From positions 1 through 6,285 of the forward strand of contig JAOZOH010000152.1 of assembly GCA_029933365.1 (NCBI GenBank): a stretch of DNA of 6,285 bases, in the 5' to 3' direction. The translations under genes were made by a program, and so were the position numbers. This document shows positions 1 to 6,240 of this stretch, piece by piece. This DNA comes from Desulfuromusa sp. Lineage in GTDB: Bacteria; Desulfobacterota; Desulfuromonadia; Desulfuromonadales; Geopsychrobacteraceae. Every line of letters begins with the position of its first letter. Position 1 is the stretch's first letter. The notes under the pieces were generated by a model that worked only from the letters and a program-made list of their open reading frames with translations, did no database searches and was not told where the DNA came from.

Positions 1-1
1 T

Positions 2-1804
2 TCAGGAGTTCTGTACAACCGCTGCACTGTTGATTTACAGACCGGCAAGCAGACCTTTGTTGATATTCCTTGTCGCAATCTTGAGGATGTTTTGGGTGGT
101 TTTGGCCGTTCTTTTCAGGATTTGGCGCAGCGCCAAATTACCGCTGCCTACTGTGACCAGAATCCACTGATCGTCAATATTGGCCTACTCACCGGTAGCA
201 GCGCCATGACCGGAATGCGCACTTATTTTTCTGCTTACAGCCCGATCAAAGGTTCGAAGAAGGGACATCCTGCTGCCATGTGGTCAACCGGAAGTGGAAA
301 GTTTGGCGCCAAATTCAAATGGACCGGCCTGGATGAACTGATTTTTGAAAATCGCTCCAAGAACCCGGTCTACGTGGTGATCAAAGAAACTGCAGTTGGT
401 CCAACGGTCGAACTTAAACCCGCTGAACATCTGCTTGGTCTTTCCACCCACGATAAGATAATGGCTCTGCAGAAAGAATACGACAACGCCCACTTTGCCG
501 CCATCGGTCCCGCCGGAGAGAACTGGCAGAATAACTACATGGGGTCCGTCGCCCTGTCGACAGAAAACCAACTTAAGTCAGGTGACGATAAAATGCGTTT
601 TGCTGGCCGTGGCGGCATGGGCAGCATGATGGGTTATAAAAATATTCTCGCGTTGGTTGCTCAAAGTAACGATAAACTCGGAAAATTAACTGATGCGGTC
701 AAAAAGGTTAATCGCAACGTCGTCAAAGGAGGAGGTTCAGCCCGTTTGCAGCCAATCAAACGAGGTGGTGGCGGGGGTACTTGGGCGGCGTACGATGTTA
801 TGCAACCATTCAATGCCGTGCCGGTTAATAACTATCGTCCACAGGGGAATGATCTTCCCGAAAAATTGTTTCGGGAAAATGTCGAAAAAAACTATGACAT
901 TCAATCTGCAGCTTGTTACCGCTGTGGAATAACCTGCCACAATTATATTTCTGAAAAAAAATCGGATGGCAGTCGTGGTGAATTTATTGCCAAATTTGAT
1001 TACGAACCTCTCAATCTTCTTAGCACCAATATTGGTATCCACGAAGCTGGTCAGGCCGGACGACTCATTCAGTTATGTGACAATTATGGGATGGACGCGA
1101 TCTCTCTTGGTGTCACCATCTCCTATGCCCTTTCCTACAATGAACGGCACCCGGATAACCCTTTGCTCAATGGTGCCACCTTTGGTGACTATGAGAAGAT
1201 TCGTGAGTTGATTATCAATGCTGGTGAGGGGAAATATCCTGAAATCGGCAAAGGTTCCATGCGGCTGTCAATAAGTACTGGAGAAACTGATTATGCCTAC
1301 CACGTCAAAGGACTAGAAATTGCGGCCTATCAGCCGGAAACCAACCCCGGCTATGCCTGGGCGATTGCTGGTGGACACATGACAATGGGAACCTATGGCA
1401 TGCTGATTCGTGAAGGCAAATCTGATGTCGATTCCTGGGTCAAGGCGATCACCGAAGACAAACTTCATATCATTGGCTTCGATATGGTCGGCCTGTGTAA
1501 GTTCTTCGATATCACCCAGGGAATCGGCACCCAGATGGTGGTCGACTGCCTCAAAAGTGAGCTCAACCTGGAGATTGAAGCCGCCGCCATTCGTGCCGCC
1601 GTAAAGCGTGCTTTCCTGCGCGCGATGGCATTGGAATTCCGCCAGGGCTATACCAAAGAGGAATTCGATCTGCCTAGGGAAGTTTCTGAAAAACCAAACC
1701 CCCATATCAACCTTCCCAATATTACCAACTTGGAATTTATGACGGAACTCACTGAAAAAGTCTGGGCCGTGTTTGATAAAGAATTAGAGGGAATCCTTGA
1801 TTGA
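2..1804 (+). CDS. Tungsten-containing aldehyde:ferredoxin oxidoreductase family protein (5' end outside window)
   Basis: AOR-family enzymes oxidise aldehydes to carboxylates in the cytoplasm, passing electrons to ferredoxin through a tungsten bis-pyranopterin centre and a [4Fe-4S] cluster. The frame is open from the first bases. The first codon seen lines up with about residue 2-3 of Pyrococcus furiosus AOR (605 aa), so the 600 codons visible are nearly the whole protein; the TTG at 92 is internal. Family marks in order: LxTG near the start, IGPAGEN, GRGGMGSMMG (605-634), the cluster motif CYRCGITC with Cys codons at 914, 923 and 935, the pterin motif DNYGMD (1079-1096), and DMVGLC (1481-1498) carrying the fourth Cys. 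By remembered alignment, Glu at 1004 and His at 1376 match the catalytic Glu313 and His448 of the P. furiosus enzyme. A Gly-rich loop (GGGGG, 764-778) precedes the cluster motif. The substrate cannot be told. A BamB-type benzoyl-CoA reductase subunit belongs to the same superfamily, but no bam neighbours are seen. Confidence 0.93.
   Translation, partial: SGVLYNRCTVDLQTGKQTFVDIPCRNLEDVLGGFGRSFQDLAQRQITAAYCDQNPLIVNIGLLTGSSAMTGMRTYFSAYSPIKGSKKGHPAAMWSTGSGKFGAKFKWTGLDELIFENRSKNPVYVVIKETAVGPTVELKPAEHLLGLSTHDKIMALQKEYDNAHFAAIGPAGENWQNNYMGSVALSTENQLKSGDDKMRFAGRGGMGSMMGYKNILALVAQSNDKLGKLTDAVKKVNRNVVKGGGSARLQPIKRGGGGGTWAAYDVMQPFNAVPVNNYRPQGNDLPEKLFRENVEKNYDIQSAACYRCGITCHNYISEKKSDGSRGEFIAKFDYEPLNLLSTNIGIHEAGQAGRLIQLCDNYGMDAISLGVTISYALSYNERHPDNPLLNGATFGDYEKIRELIINAGEGKYPEIGKGSMRLSISTGETDYAYHVKGLEIAAYQPETNPGYAWAIAGGHMTMGTYGMLIREGKSDVDSWVKAITEDKLHIIGFDMVGLCKFFDITQGIGTQMVVDCLKSELNLEIEAAAIRAAVKRAFLRAMALEFRQGYTKEEFDLPREVSEKPNPHINLPNITNLEFMTELTEKVWAVFDKELEGILD
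120..138. repeat. 19-base near-central dyad inside the AOR gene
   Basis: The arms ATTTGGCGC (120-128) and GCGCCAAAT (130-138) are exact reverse complements around one central A. A related perfect palindrome, TTTGGCGCCAAA, lies at 302-313. Both are inside coding sequence. The one-base loop makes an RNA hairpin unlikely at full length, so a protein-binding dyad or chance are the main explanations. No function is claimed. Confidence 0.9.
302..313. repeat. 12-base palindrome related to the dyad at 120-138
   Basis: TTTGGCGCCAAA is a perfect palindrome and shares the TTTGGCGC half-site with the dyad 170 bases upstream. A palindrome of this length is expected about once by chance in a window of this size; only the shared half-site makes it notable. 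Confidence 0.85.
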
Positions 1805-1822
1805 GCTTCAACTCTTTAGAAA

Positions 1823-1828
1823 AGAGGA
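1823..1828 (+). promoter_or_regulatory. Ribosome binding site that sets the start of the small RHH-like gene
   Basis: AGAGGA ends eight bases before the ATG at 1837. The longer in-frame TTG at 1801 overlaps the end of the AOR gene and lacks such a site, so the ATG is preferred. Confidence 0.75.
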
Positions 1829-1836
1829 ATGAAAAA

Positions 1837-2007
1837 ATGAAAGTGACCACGAAAGAAAAAAAGAGAGCCCAATTTGTTATTTCCTTCCGGGTAAATGAAG
1901 AAGAGAGGAATGACCTCCTCATGCGTGCTAATGAATCGGGGGTGAGTATTTCTCAGCTCATGCGGATGAAGCTTGATTTGTTCAACAGCAACATGCTCGG
2001 AAGTTAA
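1837..2007 (+). CDS. Small ribbon-helix-helix (CopG/MobC-like) protein, 56 aa
   Basis: This is a predicted DNA-binding protein of the ribbon-helix-helix type; its specific role is unknown. The start has a basic patch (KVTTKEKKRAQ), then a short beta-like segment FVISFRV (residues 13-19), a charged first helix starting NEEERNDLLMRA (20-31), a turn at ESG (33-35), and a second helix around SISQLMRMKL (37-46). This order and the 'FRVNEEER...GVSISQLMR' pattern resemble the RHH fold found in MobC-type relaxosome proteins, Arc/CopG repressors and some antitoxins. It begins 32 bases after the AOR stop and ends 57 bases before GAPDH, so it is probably cotranscribed. No toxin partner or relaxase is adjacent. 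A local repressor of the AOR operon is an inference; an orphan antitoxin or mobilisation remnant remains possible. Confidence 0.75.
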   Translation: MKVTTKEKKRAQFVISFRVNEEERNDLLMRANESGVSISQLMRMKLDLFNSNMLGS

Positions 2008-2021
2008 CGTTCCAACGAACG
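2008..2021 (+). promoter_or_regulatory. Short stem-loop after the RHH-like gene
   Basis: CGTTC (2008-2012) and GAACG (2017-2021) are complementary around the loop CAAC, directly after the stop codon. No T-tract follows, so an intrinsic terminator is unlikely. It could be a minor RNA structure or a short dyad bound by the neighbouring RHH protein. The arms are only five bases and may be chance. Confidence 0.25.
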
Positions 2022-2064
2022 ACGAGAAACTGAAGCTATCAATTCTTTATCAAAGGTTAGATTT

Positions 2065-3132
2065 ATGTCAGCAAGAGTCGCCATAAACGGTTTCGGTCGT
2101 ATCGGGCGTGCCTTTTTCCGAGCCGCATATGACAATGTCGATATCGACATTGTCGCCATTAACGATCTGGTTGATGTGCCAACCCTGGTGCACTATCTGA
2201 AGTACGACTCTGTCCATGGTTGCTTTCGCCAGGAAATTGAGCCTGGCGTAGATGGTTTTTTTATTAACGGGAAAGAGACCAAGGTCTTCAGACAACCGAA
2301 CCCAGAGACGTTGCCATGGCGTGAACTGGATGTCGATATCGTCATTGAATCAAGCGGCCGCTATACTGACCGAGTCCATTCAGAAAAGCATCTCCAGGCG
2401 GGAGCTGGCAGTGTCATCGTCAGCGCTCCGGCTGAAGATGCCGATTTGACCGTCTGCATGGGGATCAATGAAGAACAATACCAACCCGAACGACATCGAA
2501 TTATCTCCAATGCCTCCTGTACCACCAACTGCCTGGCACCAGTAGCCAAGGTTATTATGGAACAGTTCGGTTTTGTTAAAGGCATGCTCAATACTGTCCA
2601 TTCCTATACCAATGGCCAGGTGATCCATGACGTTCCTCTTCCAAATTTGCGCCGTGGTCGCGCCGCCGGTCAGTCGATGATTCCGACCACAACTGGGGCT
2701 GCTAAGGCGGTGACTTCCGTTCTCCCCGAACTTGAAGGTAAATTGATTGGAATGGCAGTCCGTGTTCCTGTGCCAAATGTTTCGTTGATTGATCTGGTTG
2801 TCGAAACTGAGAAAAAGGTCACAGCTCATGAGGTTAATGATGCTCTTAAGCAGGCTGCAGGGGGAGCACTTAAAGGAATTCTGGAATATTGTGAAGTCCC
2901 GCTGGTCTCAAAAGACTTCACTGGCAACCCGGTTTCAGCCATTGTCGATGCAGAATCAACGGCAGTTGTTGGTGATAATCTGGTGCGGGTGATTGCTTGG
3001 TACGACAATGAATGGGGCTATTCCAACAGGCTGGTTGACTTGGTGGAGCATATGGCTGTCAAGAAGCAGAAGGGGAGAGGAAAGTGGAATGATGTGCCCC
3101 ATGGATTACTCTGTGAGTTGGGTCGTTTGTAA
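2065..3132 (+). CDS. gap: Glyceraldehyde-3-phosphate dehydrogenase, type I, probably NAD-dependent
   Basis: GAPDH oxidises and phosphorylates glyceraldehyde-3-phosphate to 1,3-bisphosphoglycerate in glycolysis/gluconeogenesis, in the cytoplasm. The Rossmann start INGFGRIGR (residues 7-15) is followed by Asp34 in AIND, the position that favours NAD over NADP. The catalytic Cys152 lies in SNASCTTNC and the catalytic base is His179 in TVHSYTN. The C-terminal domain shows TGAAKA, PNVSLIDL and YDNEWGYSNR (313-322). The start is an ATG with AAAGG (2052-2056) eight bases upstream. Two oddities: the S-loop reads YTNGQ and DVPLPNLRR where most family members have YTNDQ and DLPHKDLRR, and the protein runs about 24 residues beyond the usual end with a basic stretch (KKQKGRGK) before a hydrophobic tip, giving 355 aa instead of about 335. 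Erythrose-4-phosphate dehydrogenase is a less likely alternative. Confidence 0.93.
   Translation: MSARVAINGFGRIGRAFFRAAYDNVDIDIVAINDLVDVPTLVHYLKYDSVHGCFRQEIEPGVDGFFINGKETKVFRQPNPETLPWRELDVDIVIESSGRYTDRVHSEKHLQAGAGSVIVSAPAEDADLTVCMGINEEQYQPERHRIISNASCTTNCLAPVAKVIMEQFGFVKGMLNTVHSYTNGQVIHDVPLPNLRRGRAAGQSMIPTTTGAAKAVTSVLPELEGKLIGMAVRVPVPNVSLIDLVVETEKKVTAHEVNDALKQAAGGALKGILEYCEVPLVSKDFTGNPVSAIVDAESTAVVGDNLVRVIAWYDNEWGYSNRLVDLVEHMAVKKQKGRGKWNDVPHGLLCELGRL
2131..2154. repeat. Perfect 24-base palindrome inside gap
   Basis: The 12-base half GACAATGTCGAT (2131-2142) is followed immediately by its exact reverse complement (2143-2154). It encodes residues 23-30 of GAPDH (DNVDIDIV), a normal-looking part of the Rossmann fold, so the protein does not need the DNA symmetry. 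Whether it acts as an operator, a cruciform or nothing is not known. Confidence 0.97.
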
Positions 3133-3149
3133 TCATTAAATGGTTAAAA

Positions 3150-3154
3150 AAGGA
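3150..3154 (+). promoter_or_regulatory. Ribosome binding site that sets the hemL start
   Basis: AAGGA ends six bases before the ATG at 3161. The ATG at 3140, in the same frame, has no such site and would add seven residues not typical of HemL. The later start gives 427 residues, the usual HemL length. Confidence 0.8.
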
Positions 3155-3160
3155 ATACTT

Positions 3161-4444
3161 ATGAAGCAACAGAAATCTTCAGAATATTTTAAACAAGCAA
3201 AACAAGTTATCCCTGGCGGTGTAAACAGTCCGGTCAGGGCATTTAAATCAGTCGGCAGAGATCCTCTCTTTATTAAGCAGGCTAAAGGCAGCCGCGTTTA
3301 TGATGTTGATGACAATGCCTATATTGATTATGTCGGTTCTTGGGGGCCGATGATTCTCGGCCACTGTCATCCAAAAGTTGTTGAGGCGATTCAATCAGCC
3401 GCTGCTACCGGGGCTTCTTTCGGGGCTCCGACCACAGCTGAAATCGTGCTGGCTGAGATGGTTTGCGATGCCTATCCCAATGTCGAAAATGTACGGATGG
3501 TTTCCTCCGGTACCGAAGCAACAATGAGTGCTATACGCTTGGCACGTGGTTATACCGGGCGCGATAAAATTCTTAAATTTGAAGGTTGCTATCATGGTCA
3601 TGCGGACAGCTTGCTGGTTAAGGCTGGCAGCGGCATGGCGACAATGGGTGTGCCGACTTCGCCTGGAGTCCCAGCTGATTTCGCCAAACATACCTTGACA
3701 GCTACTTACAATGATTTGGCTGAAGTGAAGGCTATCGTTGCTGCCAATCCTGGGGAAATCGCCTGTATTATTCTTGAGCCGATTGCTGGCAACATGGGTT
3801 GTATCCCTCCCGTTTCCGGCTTCCTTGAGGGGCTTCGTGAACTTTGCACCGCTGCGGAGATTGTCATGATTGTCGATGAAGTCATGACCGGTTTTCGGGT
3901 TGCTTATGGTGGTGCTCAGGAGAGGTACGGTGTGTATGGCGATCTTGTCACCTTTGGCAAGATCATCGGTGGTGGCTTGCCGGTTGGGGCTTTTGGTGGC
4001 AAGCAGGAAATCATGAACCAGCTTTCTCCGCTTGGTTCGGTATATCAAGCGGGCACCCTGTCCGGGAACCCTCTTGCCATGAGCGCCGGTATCGCCACTC
4101 TGCAGTTGATTAAAGAAGAAGGTTTTTACGATCAGATCGAAGAGAAGAGTGCCTACCTTGAAAAAGGCCTGCTAGAAGTGGCTAAGGAGTCACCGATCCC
4201 AACTTGTTGGCAGCGGGTCGGCGGGATGTTTACGCTATATTTCAATGCTGGTCCGGTGAACAATTTTGCCGCTGCACTGAATAGTGACACCGAGATCTTT
4301 GCTAAATATTTCTGCAATATGCTTGATGCCGGGATCAGCCTTGCGCCATCCCAGTTTGAGACAGGATTTATGAGCATTGCCCATTGTCAGGATGATCTTG
4401 ATCAAACTATTGAGGCTGCTCGCAAGGCGATCCGTGCACTTTAA
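3161..4444 (+). CDS. hemL: Glutamate-1-semialdehyde 2,1-aminomutase
   Basis: HemL is a PLP enzyme that moves the amino group of glutamate-1-semialdehyde to give 5-aminolevulinate, the second step of the C5 tetrapyrrole route feeding heme, siroheme and cobalamin. The 427-residue protein is a complete class III aminotransferase-fold member. It shows the signature [12 protein letters not shown] near the N-terminus, [29 protein letters not shown] for cofactor phosphate contact, [15 protein letters not shown], and DEVMTGFR with the PLP-pyridine Asp239. The Schiff-base Lys267 is in TFGKIIGGG (codon at 3959). The C-terminal half has [16 protein letters not shown] and FETGFMS. The gene starts 28 bases after gap, suggesting cotranscription. 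hemA, its usual substrate supplier, is not in the window. Nothing in the protein is unusual. Confidence 0.97.
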   Translation: MKQQKSSEYFKQAKQVIPGGVNSPVRAFKSVGRDPLFIKQAKGSRVYDVDDNAYIDYVGSWGPMILGHCHPKVVEAIQSAAATGASFGAPTTAEIVLAEMVCDAYPNVENVRMVSSGTEATMSAIRLARGYTGRDKILKFEGCYHGHADSLLVKAGSGMATMGVPTSPGVPADFAKHTLTATYNDLAEVKAIVAANPGEIACIILEPIAGNMGCIPPVSGFLEGLRELCTAAEIVMIVDEVMTGFRVAYGGAQERYGVYGDLVTFGKIIGGGLPVGAFGGKQEIMNQLSPLGSVYQAGTLSGNPLAMSAGIATLQLIKEEGFYDQIEEKSAYLEKGLLEVAKESPIPTCWQRVGGMFTLYFNAGPVNNFAAALNSDTEIFAKYFCNMLDAGISLAPSQFETGFMSIAHCQDDLDQTIEAARKAIRAL

Positions 4445-4512
4445 CCCTTGAAGTATTCAGAACTTGTTAAATATCAACTGAATTGTAGTTCATAAGAGAG
4501 TAGAGATAGATC
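4445..4512 (+). promoter_or_regulatory. hemL-moaA spacer, possible weak internal promoter or structure
   Basis: This is the longest gap among the six tightly spaced genes (68 bases). It is AT-rich and contains TTGAAG (4448-4453), which resembles a -35 box, but the bases at the proper -10 distance (ATATCA) match poorly. ATTCAG (4455-4460) and CTGAAT (4478-4483) can pair around a 17-base loop. No T-run follows, so it does not look like a terminator. The moaA ribosome site is weak (AGAG-like purines before 4513). An internal promoter is only a possibility. Confidence 0.2.
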
Positions 4513-5490
4513 ATGCGCTTAGCTGATAGTTTTGGTCGGAAGATAAATTATTTACGGCTATCTGTGACCGATCGTTGCAATATGCGTTGTACCTATTGTA
4601 TGCCTGCCGACGGGATCGATAAACTTGGCCATGCTGAAATATTGAGTTATGAACAGTTTTTATTGATTGCCGAAGCTGCTGTTTCTCTGGGGATTGAAAA
4701 AATCAGAGTTACTGGTGGTGAGCCCCTGGTTAGAGCCGGAATCATCGATTTTCTGGCAAAACTGGCGAAAGTTACCGGATTAAAGCAGCTGGTGCTGACG
4801 ACGAATGGTGTGCGCCTGAAAGAGATGGCACAGAGACTGAGAGGTGTGGGAGTACAACGCCTCAATATCAGTCTTGACTCCTTAAAACCAGAGATGTTTG
4901 CCCAATTGACCCGGCGTAATTTTTTGTCTGAAGTGTTAGCCGGAATAGATGCCGCTGAAAAGGTCGGTCTGCCGTACAAAATCAATATGGTGGTGATGCG
5001 CGGCTGGAACGATAACGAAATTCTCGATTTTGCCAATCTGACCCGGAAGCGGAATTGTACCGTCCGTTTTATCGAGTATATGCCCGCCCTGGATAATGAA
5101 AGCTGGCGCTCGCTGGTTGTCCCCAGTAAAGAAATCCTCCAGCGACTGAGTGAACATTATAACCTCCATCTGATTGATCGGGGAGCCTTGGCTGGCCCGG
5201 CACAGGAATATGCGATTGACGGTGCACCGGGACGGATCGGGGTGATTGCTCCGTTGACTGGACACTTTTGTCAGGACTGTAACCGAATCCGTATCACCTC
5301 TTCTGGTAAAGTCCGAACCTGCCTTTTTTCTGACCATGAATTCGATTTGAAACCGCTGCTGAATCTGGAGAATGTTGATGCTATTGCCAGTGAACTGCAG
5401 CATTTGGTCAGTAATAAACCCTCCTGCCATGCTTTGAATTCCTGTTCATTTGAACATTCCGCTTTTTCTATGGCGCAAATCGGCGGGTAA
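4513..5490 (+). CDS. moaA: GTP 3',8-cyclase (radical SAM), first step of pyranopterin cofactor synthesis
   Basis: MoaA uses S-adenosylmethionine and two [4Fe-4S] clusters to convert GTP to 3',8-cyclo-7,8-dihydroGTP, the first step toward the molybdopterin carried by molybdenum and tungsten enzymes. The N-terminal radical-SAM motif is CNMRCTYC (Cys22, Cys26, Cys29), preceded by NYLRLSVTDR. VTGGEPLVR and LTTNG follow at their usual places, and NISLDSL is present. The second cluster is held by Cys253, Cys256 and Cys270 in FCQDCNRIRITSSGKVRTC. The chain ends in the conserved Gly-Gly (residues 324-325, AQIGG), which shows the gene is complete at 325 aa. It sits in the same run as a tungsten-pterin enzyme and just upstream of a moaE-like gene, so cofactor supply to the AOR is a reasonable inference. 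MoaC is not in the window. Confidence 0.97.
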   Translation: MRLADSFGRKINYLRLSVTDRCNMRCTYCMPADGIDKLGHAEILSYEQFLLIAEAAVSLGIEKIRVTGGEPLVRAGIIDFLAKLAKVTGLKQLVLTTNGVRLKEMAQRLRGVGVQRLNISLDSLKPEMFAQLTRRNFLSEVLAGIDAAEKVGLPYKINMVVMRGWNDNEILDFANLTRKRNCTVRFIEYMPALDNESWRSLVVPSKEILQRLSEHYNLHLIDRGALAGPAQEYAIDGAPGRIGVIAPLTGHFCQDCNRIRITSSGKVRTCLFSDHEFDLKPLLNLENVDAIASELQHLVSNKPSCHALNSCSFEHSAFSMAQIGG

Positions 5491-5496
5491 TCGTCA

Positions 5497-5513
5497 GAAA
5501 ATCTTGAATTTTC
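5497..5513 (+). other. AT-rich stem-loop between moaA and the moaE-like gene
   Basis: GAAAAT (5497-5502) and ATTTTC (5508-5513) pair around CTTGA. The stem has a single G-C pair and no T-tract follows, so it is weak and unlikely to terminate transcription. It ends seven bases before the ribosome site of the next gene. Confidence 0.3.
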
Positions 5514-5520
5514 ATACCTC

Positions 5521-5525
5521 AAGGA
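5521..5525 (+). promoter_or_regulatory. Ribosome binding site of the moaE-like gene
   Basis: AAGGA lies six bases before the ATG at 5532 and fixes that start. Confidence 0.75.
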
Positions 5526-5531
5526 AAGAAA

Positions 5532-5900
5532 ATGGATATTTCCAAAACAATTGCAGAAATGAAACAAGATCCAACGTTTGCAAAAAATGTCGGCATGGTA
5601 TTGGTTCATAATGGGACGGTTCGCGGTTGGTCGCGTGGTGATCATTCCCCTGTCAACAGGGTAGACGTGGTTGCAGATCAAGCCAAAATTGAACAGATAC
5701 GCTGTGAAATAGAGAAACTGACGGGGATTTACAAAGTTGTGGTGGAAGCCCGATCGGGGGTCATGCAACCCGGAGATGATCTTTTGTTCCTGATTGTCGC
5801 TGGAAACATCCGCGAGAATGTTAAGCCCGCGTTTGCGAAATTACTGGATCGGATCAAAGCTGAAGCGATCAGTAAAAAGGAAACTTTTATCTCAGATTGA
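5532..5900 (+). CDS. Divergent MoaE-like molybdopterin synthase large subunit, 122 aa
   Basis: MoaE is the catalytic subunit of molybdopterin synthase; with the sulfur carrier MoaD it inserts two sulfurs into precursor Z (cPMP) to form molybdopterin. The family core is visible: GMVLVHNGTVRG (residues 21-32) matches the GxVVxFxGxVR start with Arg31, and VVEARSGVMQPGDDLLFLIVAG matches the HRxGxLxxGDxxVxVxV strand. Lys109 and Lys115/Lys116 with Glu117 fall where the active-site lysines of E. coli MoaE (Lys119, Lys126) lie. It differs in being about 122 rather than 150 residues, in lacking the aromatic HY/EY-type segment after the first motif (here NRVDVVADQAKI), and in reading NIR where the classic protein has HR. 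It follows moaA by 41 bases. No moaD is seen here. Function as a true synthase subunit is likely but not certain; a specialised variant for tungsten enzymes is speculation. Confidence 0.78.
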   Translation: MDISKTIAEMKQDPTFAKNVGMVLVHNGTVRGWSRGDHSPVNRVDVVADQAKIEQIRCEIEKLTGIYKVVVEARSGVMQPGDDLLFLIVAGNIRENVKPAFAKLLDRIKAEAISKKETFISD

Positions 5901-6087
5901 CGTATTTAGAAGATGGTTTGGATATGTATATGTGATTAAGGACTGATCGTTGGGAGTATCAGGAGAAGCTGATGCCGTCACGTTTGTCTCTAAGGATGGT
6001 GCCAGAAAATAATGCCACAAAAGGTTAAGCTGATGAGATATCAGTCGGTCATTGAAAACATTCGGAACCTGATAATGGGAAGGTTCT
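5901..6087. other. 187-base spacer with no gene found
   Basis: I see no credible coding region, tRNA or strong terminator. AAGCTGATG occurs twice (5966-5974 and 6027-6035), and the second copy starts a small hairpin, CTGAT (6030-6034) with ATCAG (6040-6044). TTGAAA (6052) and GATAAT (6071) resemble promoter boxes but are only 13 bases apart, too close for a standard sigma-70 promoter. The length suggests that the next gene may have its own leader or promoter. Confidence 0.5.
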
Positions 6088-6240
6088 ATGGCACGTAAAG
6101 TCTTTATAGCGGCAACAGGGATGAACAGTGGTAAAACGACAACCAGTCTCTCTTTAATGCATATGGTCACAAAAAAGTATCTGATTAGCACTGATCTTCC
6201 ACTAGGCGGAGCCAACGTTCAGTGCGTTTACCTGTATTGA
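6088..6240 (+). pseudogene. Truncated BioD/phosphotransacetylase-type P-loop gene (N-terminal fragment)
   Basis: The ATG at 6088 follows GGGAAGG (6077-6083). The first ~31 residues, beginning MARKVFIAATGMNSGKTTT, match the start of proteins that carry a dethiobiotin-synthetase/CobQ-like ATPase domain, often fused to a phosphotransacetylase-related region. The phosphate-binding loop is TGMNSGKTT (residues 10-18). After KKY (residue 31, ends at 6180) the family normally continues with a strand of the type RVGFIKPLG; instead the frame reads LISTDLPLGG and stops at TGA 6238-6240, giving only 50 codons where relatives have several hundred. I see no single-base shift that restores the expected strand. 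It therefore looks like a gene broken by insertion, deletion or rearrangement at about 6180, or by a chimeric sequence end. Any function of the fragment is doubtful. Confidence 0.6.
6188..6225. repeat. 7-base inverted repeat just past the break in the truncated gene
   Basis: GCACTGA (6188-6194) and TCAGTGC (6219-6225) are exact reverse complements around 24 bases. The pair starts eight bases after the point where gene similarity ends. It could be a hairpin at the end of an inserted element, but arms this short can arise by chance. Confidence 0.4.

Noticed and set aside
92..1804. TTG at 92 as the start of the AOR gene
   Set aside because: The frame is open to the window edge and the 30 codons before it match the normal AOR N-terminus, so the true start lies upstream.
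2353..2362. AGCGGCCGCT palindrome in gap
   Set aside because: Ten bases is within chance expectation, and it is a common restriction-type site with no link to other structure here.
3395..4048. Long minus-strand open frame of 217 codons opposite hemL
   Set aside because: It lies wholly over the conserved hemL gene on the other strand, has no recognisable motif, and is explained as a shadow of hemL codon use.
5443..5456. TGTTCA-TT-TGAACA dyad followed by a T-rich stretch, as a terminator
   Set aside because: It lies within the moaA coding region before the conserved Gly-Gly end, and the T-run is separated from the stem by several bases.
5990..6044. Possible fluoride-type riboswitch (GGATGG followed by GCTGATG)
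   Set aside because: The two segments look superficially like the conserved ends of that class, but the bases after each GATG do not pair to form the required stem, and the downstream gene is not a fluoride-resistance gene.
6052..6076. TTGAAA and GATAAT as a sigma-70 promoter for the truncated gene
   Set aside because: The boxes are separated by 13 bases, well below the normal 16-18.
5892..6215. Minus-strand open frame of 107 codons across the right-hand spacer
   Set aside because: It overlaps the recognisable P-loop gene start on the + strand and shows no family motif; the composition does not look like a real protein.
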